A DNA stretch of 64,000 nucleotides. Origin: JBFMGD01 sp040751775. GTDB taxonomy: Bacteria > Bacillota > Dethiobacteria > DTU022. Under the pieces are notes generated by a model. That model did no database searches. It had not been told where the DNA came from and saw nothing but the letters and a program-made list of their open reading frames with translations. This document shows positions 59,887 through 64,000 of this stretch, in pieces. The number at the start of each line of letters is the position of its first letter. Positions within the stretch are counted from its first letter, which is position 1. The stretch is from assembly GCA_040751775.1 (NCBI GenBank), contig JBFMGD010000004.1:42465-106464 (forward strand). The letters are read 5' to 3'. Position numbers and translations under genes: made by a program.

Positions 59887-61557
59887 TTAACCTTCCTTGA
59901 AAGCGACGAAGCGGCCCCACATCGATTCGATCTCCATCCCCTTTTGCAGGAAGCAGCCGATGTAGTAGCGACCGCTGGGAATATCGGCCAGTTCCCAGCC
60001 CAAGTTTTCCGCATGGACGATCTGCTTGGGGAAGAGGTTCAGGTGCATATCCTGGTAATAGACATCTAAGGGATACATCTCATCCCAGTCTTTGCCGAAG
60101 TCTTTGATTAACTTCTGATTCGCTTCCTCGAACGTCTTCGGGTGCCAGATGCGCTGAATCGTGTTCATCGGGTGATCCGCAGCCACGCAATCCACGCCGA
60201 TCCATTTGATTTTCTTCCTGGCGGCCCAGTCGGCGAAATCGGGTGACGGGCCGGGATGCTTGATCATGTAGCGGAATTCGTCGGAGTCCTTGCTGCACCA
60301 ACCGAATTTATACCAGCCGGTTTTAATCACGAGAATGTCGCCTTCACGAATATCAACGACGGACTCGATCATCTCCGGGGTGTAAACACTCGAATTGCTG
60401 ACAAGATGCGAGATATCGGCCACAACCCCCGGGCCGACCCATTCCTCGAGCGGGGTTTCACCGATACTGCGCCCGTTGGGGTAGAAGTGCTTTTCGCCGT
60501 CCATGTGAGTAGCCAGGTGAATTGAAGCGTTGCAGATGGAGCCGTTGCGGGCCATGCCGTAATGCGCGCCGCCCACCCGCTTGAAATACTTGACGGTGAG
60601 CGGTTCATAATTGGCCCACTGCGGCGAGCGGACACTAAACGGCACCGACATATCAAACATTTGCGCCTTCTCCATCTCGGCATAGAACTCTTCATCTTTC
60701 ATCCATCCGGGCGGCTGGTAGGCCAGCACGCGCGCCCAGGCGGTTTCCACTTCCATGTACGGGATCGGCTGCACGGTAATCCAGGCGCGCTGGTTGCTCA
60801 GCTCATTCACCTGCCCCACGATCGACTCCACGAAGAGCACGCGATGCTTGGGCATGGTGATATGAGTCATTTCATAATACCAATCCTGCGGGAACATTTC
60901 ATCCCAGGTCTTGCCGTACTTGGCGACCAGCTTGGCTTCCGCTTTCTTGAATTCGCTTTCATGCAGCCTCCGGATCGGGGTGTTCATCGGATGCTCGGCG
61001 CAGCCGCAATCCACGCCGACCCACTTCAGCTTTTTATCCATGACCCACTGGAAAAAATCCGGCGACGGGCCGGGGTGGCGCACCAGGAAACCGAACTCTT
61101 TTGACTCTACGCCGCCCTGGGCTTTCTCATTGAAAACATCCGGCCGGTCCCAGGAATAACGGTTGTAACCGGTGTTAATGATCAGGATGTCGCCTTCCTT
61201 CACATCCACTTTTTTCATGATCATTTCAGGAGTGTAAAGATCGTAATCGCCGACCATATCTGAAATATCAGCCACAACCCCGACACCGCTCAGCTCTTTC
61301 AAGGGAATATCCGCAATGGCCCGCCCGCCGGAGTGAAAAGCGGTCTCCCCCACCAGGTGAGTACCCACGGTGTTGCTCCAGTTCAAAATCTGGCCGTTGG
61401 CGCCCGCGCCGCCGCCGTAAGCGCCGGTTACCCGCTTGAAGAAATGGATCTCCAGCGATTTGTCACCGGGGAACGGCGGGGTGAAGATGCTGCAGCCCTG
61501 GGTTAAGTCATACAGCTTGGCTTCAGCCATCATCTTGATAAACTTTTCTCTTTCCAT
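59887..61557 (-). CDS. Tandem two-domain cyclase family protein
   Basis: 556 aa built of two homologous halves of about 270 residues, each related to the 220-aa cyclase at 34654. In the second half ASIHLATHMDGEKHF keeps the HxxxHxDxxxH metal ligands. In the first half the equivalent is SNTVGTHLVGETAFH, where the leading His and the Asp are lost, so that domain is probably structural or has altered metal binding. Both halves share the segment HPGPSPDF and W(V/I)GVDC with an adjacent HPMNT motif. ATG 61557 is preferred (AGGAGG nine bases upstream). Substrate unknown. Confidence 0.82.
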   Translation of the reverse strand: MEREKFIKMMAEAKLYDLTQGCSIFTPPFPGDKSLEIHFFKRVTGAYGGGAGANGQILNWSNTVGTHLVGETAFHSGGRAIADIPLKELSGVGVVADISDMVGDYDLYTPEMIMKKVDVKEGDILIINTGYNRYSWDRPDVFNEKAQGGVESKEFGFLVRHPGPSPDFFQWVMDKKLKWVGVDCGCAEHPMNTPIRRLHESEFKKAEAKLVAKYGKTWDEMFPQDWYYEMTHITMPKHRVLFVESIVGQVNELSNQRAWITVQPIPYMEVETAWARVLAYQPPGWMKDEEFYAEMEKAQMFDMSVPFSVRSPQWANYEPLTVKYFKRVGGAHYGMARNGSICNASIHLATHMDGEKHFYPNGRSIGETPLEEWVGPGVVADISHLVSNSSVYTPEMIESVVDIREGDILVIKTGWYKFGWCSKDSDEFRYMIKHPGPSPDFADWAARKKIKWIGVDCVAADHPMNTIQRIWHPKTFEEANQKLIKDFGKDWDEMYPLDVYYQDMHLNLFPKQIVHAENLGWELADIPSGRYYIGCFLQKGMEIESMWGRFVAFKEG

Positions 61558-61563
61558 ATGCAT

Positions 61564-61903
61564 GTACCTCCTAAAAAGAATTTATTTGCAGGACGATACT
61601 CTAATGCCCTCGGCACTTCACCACCTTGGTAAAACAAAGAGCGTTTCTGCAAGAGTTTTCTACAATCACATTAAATTCACCTGCATTGTAAAACTATTAA
61701 AATACTGCAGCATGTTCATGCTTGACAGGTTATGTTCAGTGATATTTTACCCTAAAAACCCTTCAAAATCAATGAAAGGAGGCAATGTCCTTTTAAGCTG
61801 CGGGTCTGGGAGTACTCGATTCTTGAATATAATTTACAGGAAACAGGGCACCGCTGGTAGAAATAGTACACCGGATGGTAATGGTAATTGAGGAGGGACA
61901 TTT
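61564..61903 (+). other. 340-base gap with a short direct repeat and a possible promoter
   Basis: No gene is seen. TTGACA at 61722-61727 with a TTTTAC-like -10 seventeen bases on could be a weak plus-strand promoter. TTACCCTAAAAACCC followed by CTTCAAAATC (61747-61774) recurs at 63277-63304 with two mismatches. Confidence 0.4.
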
Positions 61904-63154
61904 ATGGCTTACGATGTAGACTATGTACGGCGGCAGTTCCCGGCTCTTTCTTTGGAGGTGAGCGGCTATCCTGCAGTTTATCTGGACGGCCCCGGGGGAA
62001 CCCAGGTGCCCCAACGGGTGATCGATGCCGTGGTCAATTACCTGGTGCGCTGCAACGCCAATGCCGGTGGGCCGTTTCATACCAGCCGGGAAAGCGACCG
62101 TATCTTGAAAGAATCACGCCTGGCGGTGGCCGACTTTTTGGGGGCGGAGGCCGACGAGGTTTCTTTTGGCCAGAATACCACCACCCTGATGTTCCAACTG
62201 GCTCTAGCCCTGGGTAGGGATAAACAGAAAGAAAGAAATGAGATTCTGATCACTGAACTGGACCACGAAGCCAACCGGGGTCCGTGGGAAGCGTTGGCGC
62301 AATGGGGCTTTACAATCCGGGAAGTACGGCTGGATCCGGCGGGCTGCACCATCGATATGGATGACTTTCAAGCCAAGCTGTCGGAGCGGACTGCGGTGGC
62401 TGCTTTCGGCTACGCCTCAAACGGGGTGGGCACTGTCAGCGATGTCAAACAGATGGTGAATCTGGCCCACAGCGTCGGGGCGCTGACGGTGGTAGACGCC
62501 GTGCATTACGCCCTGCACGGCCCCATTGACGTGAAGGCGCTGGATACAGATTTTCTGCTCTGCTCCGCTTATAAGTTTTTCGGCCCCCACCTCGGTATAT
62601 TTTACGGCAAGAAAGAAGTGTTCCAGACATTGCAGACTTACCGGCTCAAGGTGCAAAGCGAAGCAATCCCGTACCGCATGGAAACGGGTACGCTGAACCA
62701 CGAAGGCATCGCCGGAGCCCGGGAAGCGGTAGAATTTATTGCCGATCTGGGCCGGCGCTTCGGCCGGGTGCGGGATGATGCGGCCGGCAGTGAACGGCGT
62801 AAAGCCATTGTCTTGGGAATGGAGTCGATGGAAGAGTACGAGCAGCCCCTGGCCCGCCGCTTGATCGAAGGGCTGTCGGAGATGAAAAAGGTGAAGGTGC
62901 ACGGCCCCTCTGCCGGCAGCCCGCGCACCTCAACGGTTTCTTTCACAGTCGATAGGATGCATTCCGAACGGGTTGCCGAACTGCTCGGAGAGAAGGGGTT
63001 TTTCGTCTGGGCCGGCCATTTTTACGCCATCCGTCTGGTGGAGCGGCTGGGCCTGCAGGATCAGGGCGGCCTGGTCCGGATCGGTTTATCGCCTTATAAC
63101 ACTGCGGGTGAGATCGAGCGGCTGCTGGATGAAGTCGGCCGCATGGCCCGGTAA
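61904..63154 (+). CDS. Class V aminotransferase, cysteine desulfurase-like (VC1184 group)
   Basis: 416-aa PLP enzyme. It opens with YLDGPGGTQVPQRVIDAV, a hallmark of the VC1184 group, and has GYASNGVGTVSDV, the PLP-binding aspartate in VVDAVHYALHG, and the lysine in CSAYKFFGPHLG. Such proteins are annotated as cysteine desulfurase-like; true sulfur-relay function is not shown and no suf/isc genes are near. AGGAGGG lies just before the ATG. Monocistronic, ahead of tRNA-Arg. Confidence 0.87.
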   Translation: MAYDVDYVRRQFPALSLEVSGYPAVYLDGPGGTQVPQRVIDAVVNYLVRCNANAGGPFHTSRESDRILKESRLAVADFLGAEADEVSFGQNTTTLMFQLALALGRDKQKERNEILITELDHEANRGPWEALAQWGFTIREVRLDPAGCTIDMDDFQAKLSERTAVAAFGYASNGVGTVSDVKQMVNLAHSVGALTVVDAVHYALHGPIDVKALDTDFLLCSAYKFFGPHLGIFYGKKEVFQTLQTYRLKVQSEAIPYRMETGTLNHEGIAGAREAVEFIADLGRRFGRVRDDAAGSERRKAIVLGMESMEEYEQPLARRLIEGLSEMKKVKVHGPSAGSPRTSTVSFTVDRMHSERVAELLGEKGFFVWAGHFYAIRLVERLGLQDQGGLVRIGLSPYNTAGEIERLLDEVGRMAR

Positions 63155-63187
63155 TATTACAGTAACAATACAAAGTGTACAAAGAAA

Positions 63188-63263
63188 TGGTGCGCCTGGT
63201 AGGATTTGAACCCACGGCTAACGGATTAGAAGTCCGCTGCTCTATCCCCTGAGCTACAGGCGC
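63188..63263 (-). tRNA. tRNA-Arg (TCT)
   Basis: On the minus strand the acceptor GCGCCTG pairs with CAGGCGC, the D arm is GCTCAGGGGATAGAGC, and the anticodon stem GCGGA/TCCGT encloses CTTCTAA with anticodon TCT. The T arm is GTGGG-TTCAAAT-CCTAC. The discriminator is A and the CCA is encoded. Confidence 0.96.
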
Positions 63264-63276
63264 ACGCACTATTATC

Positions 63277-63304
63277 TTACCCTAAAAACCCTTTGAAATC
63301 AATG
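63277..63304 (+). repeat. Direct repeat partner of 61747-61774
   Basis: TTACCCTAAAAACCC followed by CTTTGAAATC matches the first copy at 26 of 28 positions. The pair encloses the class V aminotransferase and tRNA-Arg. From 63305 to 63515 I see no gene. Confidence 0.55.
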
Positions 63305-63515
63305 GTATTCGGGAATGAGCCATTTGCGCTGCACCCCTTTTTTACAAGAAAAAGCGATATTTTGAGTTAGCAATCCACCTAGTTAAGGCAGTTTGCCCTT
63401 CACTGACGCCGATTAGGGTGCTTTCGTTCGGTAAATTTAGCGTATTTGCCGAATGACTGCTGATTTTACGTAGATCCCTGCCTTGGGCCTTACTTTTCTT
63501 TAAAATAAGAGTTAT

Positions 63516-63929
63516 TTAAGCCGCCTTTACAAGGCTGCGCATCTGCTCCATCTTGTTTTCTTTGATTTTCCCCAGCGCCATGGCCAACATCACGCAAAGA
63601 GCTAACCCGACACGCAATTGCATTTTATCAAGTCCCCGGATGTAGTGCTTCTCAAAGCCAAAAGATACATCAAGCCTGCTGTTAACCCGCTCCACGGACG
63701 TAACCATATTGTAGAGAGTTTTCCACTTGTAGCTCGAACGAGCCACAGGGGTGAAAACACGGCGGTCTTCTTTTAACGGGATCCGTATCGCTAACGGCTA
63801 AATGCCCAGGATGTCGGCACCTTGTCAAGGCCGCACATCACCCGTAGTTGGGCGTTGCGATCAAGCTCTCTAATTAGGGTTTCCTGCACAAGCAAAAAAT
63901 CCCGTAAAATAAGGACATTTGGCCCTTTT
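63516..63929 (-). pseudogene. Internally deleted IS1182-type transposase remnant
   Basis: The 3' part reads KEDRRVFTPVARSSYKW, later SVERVNSRLDVSFGFEKHYI and LRVGLALCVMLAMALGKI, the conserved C-terminal end of DDE transposases of the IS1182 type. Upstream on the same strand, in another frame, is LVQETLIRELDRNAQLRVMC and VPTSWAFSR, which belongs to the N-terminal DUF772-like region. The catalytic middle is missing, and stop codons separate the pieces, so the element is dead. Confidence 0.75.
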
Positions 63930-63982
63930 CATGATATAATAGTGCAAGGTAAATTCTAGTTATCCCTCCAAAACCTTGCACT
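63912..63982 (+). promoter_or_regulatory. Possible promoter and hairpin at the right edge
   Basis: AGGACA (63912-63917) and TATAAT (63935-63940) are spaced by 17 bases on the plus strand. AGTGCAAGGT (63941-63950) and ACCTTGCACT (63973-63982) are exact inverted repeats around 22 bases, right at the expected start site. They may belong to a gene or insertion element that begins beyond the window. Confidence 0.35.
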
Positions 63983-64000
63983 TGAGGTGGTTCAATTGTA

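Noticed and set aside
61747..63304. attL/attR sites of an integrated element at tRNA-Arg
   Set aside because: No integrase is present, the repeats do not overlap the tRNA, and the enclosed gene is a housekeeping-type aminotransferase. Kept only as a repeat finding.

Overview
The window looks like a chromosomal segment of a GC-rich anaerobic Firmicute, most likely a Clostridia/Peptococcaceae-type or syntrophic organism. The evidence is the order tig-clpP-clpX-lonB-lon-engB, a SpoIID-domain protein, a FadR-type fatty-acid operator, strong GGAGG ribosome sites, a 2-hydroxyacyl-CoA dehydratase-type activase, and many TTG/GTG starts. No rRNA, CRISPR array, prophage or origin is visible. This placement is inferred from gene content only.

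Layout. 0-5.4 kb: end of an unidentified gene, a sigma-54 activator, a DUF554 membrane protein, biotin ligase with the biotin transporter BioY, and an orphan activase. 5.4-13.7 kb (minus strand): the protein-quality block engB, lon, lonB, clpX, clpP, tig. 14.0-18.4 kb (plus): a beta-oxidation operon (TetR/FadR-like regulator, fused hydroxyacyl-CoA dehydrogenase/enoyl-CoA hydratase, thiolase) with a near-consensus FadR box and a clear terminator. 18.5-31 kb: an M24 peptidase, asparagine synthetase, a secreted acidic protein behind a c-di-GMP-I (GEMM) riboswitch, a SpoIID-like protein, ferredoxin, an ABC transporter operon with a promoter overlapped by a perfect palindrome, a MurE-like ligase without the usual MurE signature, and a LiaF-like protein. 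31.2-33.3 kb: tRNA-His and tRNA-Gln, an alpha/beta hydrolase, and a QueG-like Fe-S protein.

33.3-52.1 kb is the most interesting part, a probable uptake-and-degradation island. On the plus strand are an NCS2 permease and a cyclase-family hydrolase. On the minus strand are a complete branched-chain-amino-acid-type ABC transporter (livH, M, K, G, F), an ACMSD-type amidohydrolase, a broken ThiS/MoaD-like gene, a four-subunit molybdenum hydroxylase in the order FAD, Fe-S, Mo-large, Mo-medium (the arrangement I recall for Eubacterium barkeri nicotinate dehydrogenase), a DUF362 protein, a zinc alcohol dehydrogenase, a TIM-barrel/Tm-1-like pair, and a dihydroorotase-like amidohydrolase. I read it as import, hydroxylation and hydrolytic ring opening of an N-heterocycle or a related cyclic compound. 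The substrate is unknown.

52.2-64 kb: feoAB with a divergent DtxR-family regulator, an unusually long acyl-CoA dehydrogenase, DUF502 and DUF1540 proteins, glycerol kinase, a tandem two-domain cyclase whose first domain has lost metal ligands, a class V aminotransferase, tRNA-Arg, and an internally deleted transposase at the right edge. Several dispersed repeat families lie in the intergenic gaps. Many translation starts were moved downstream of the longest open frame because a ribosome site and family alignment favour the internal codon; each case is stated in its entry.
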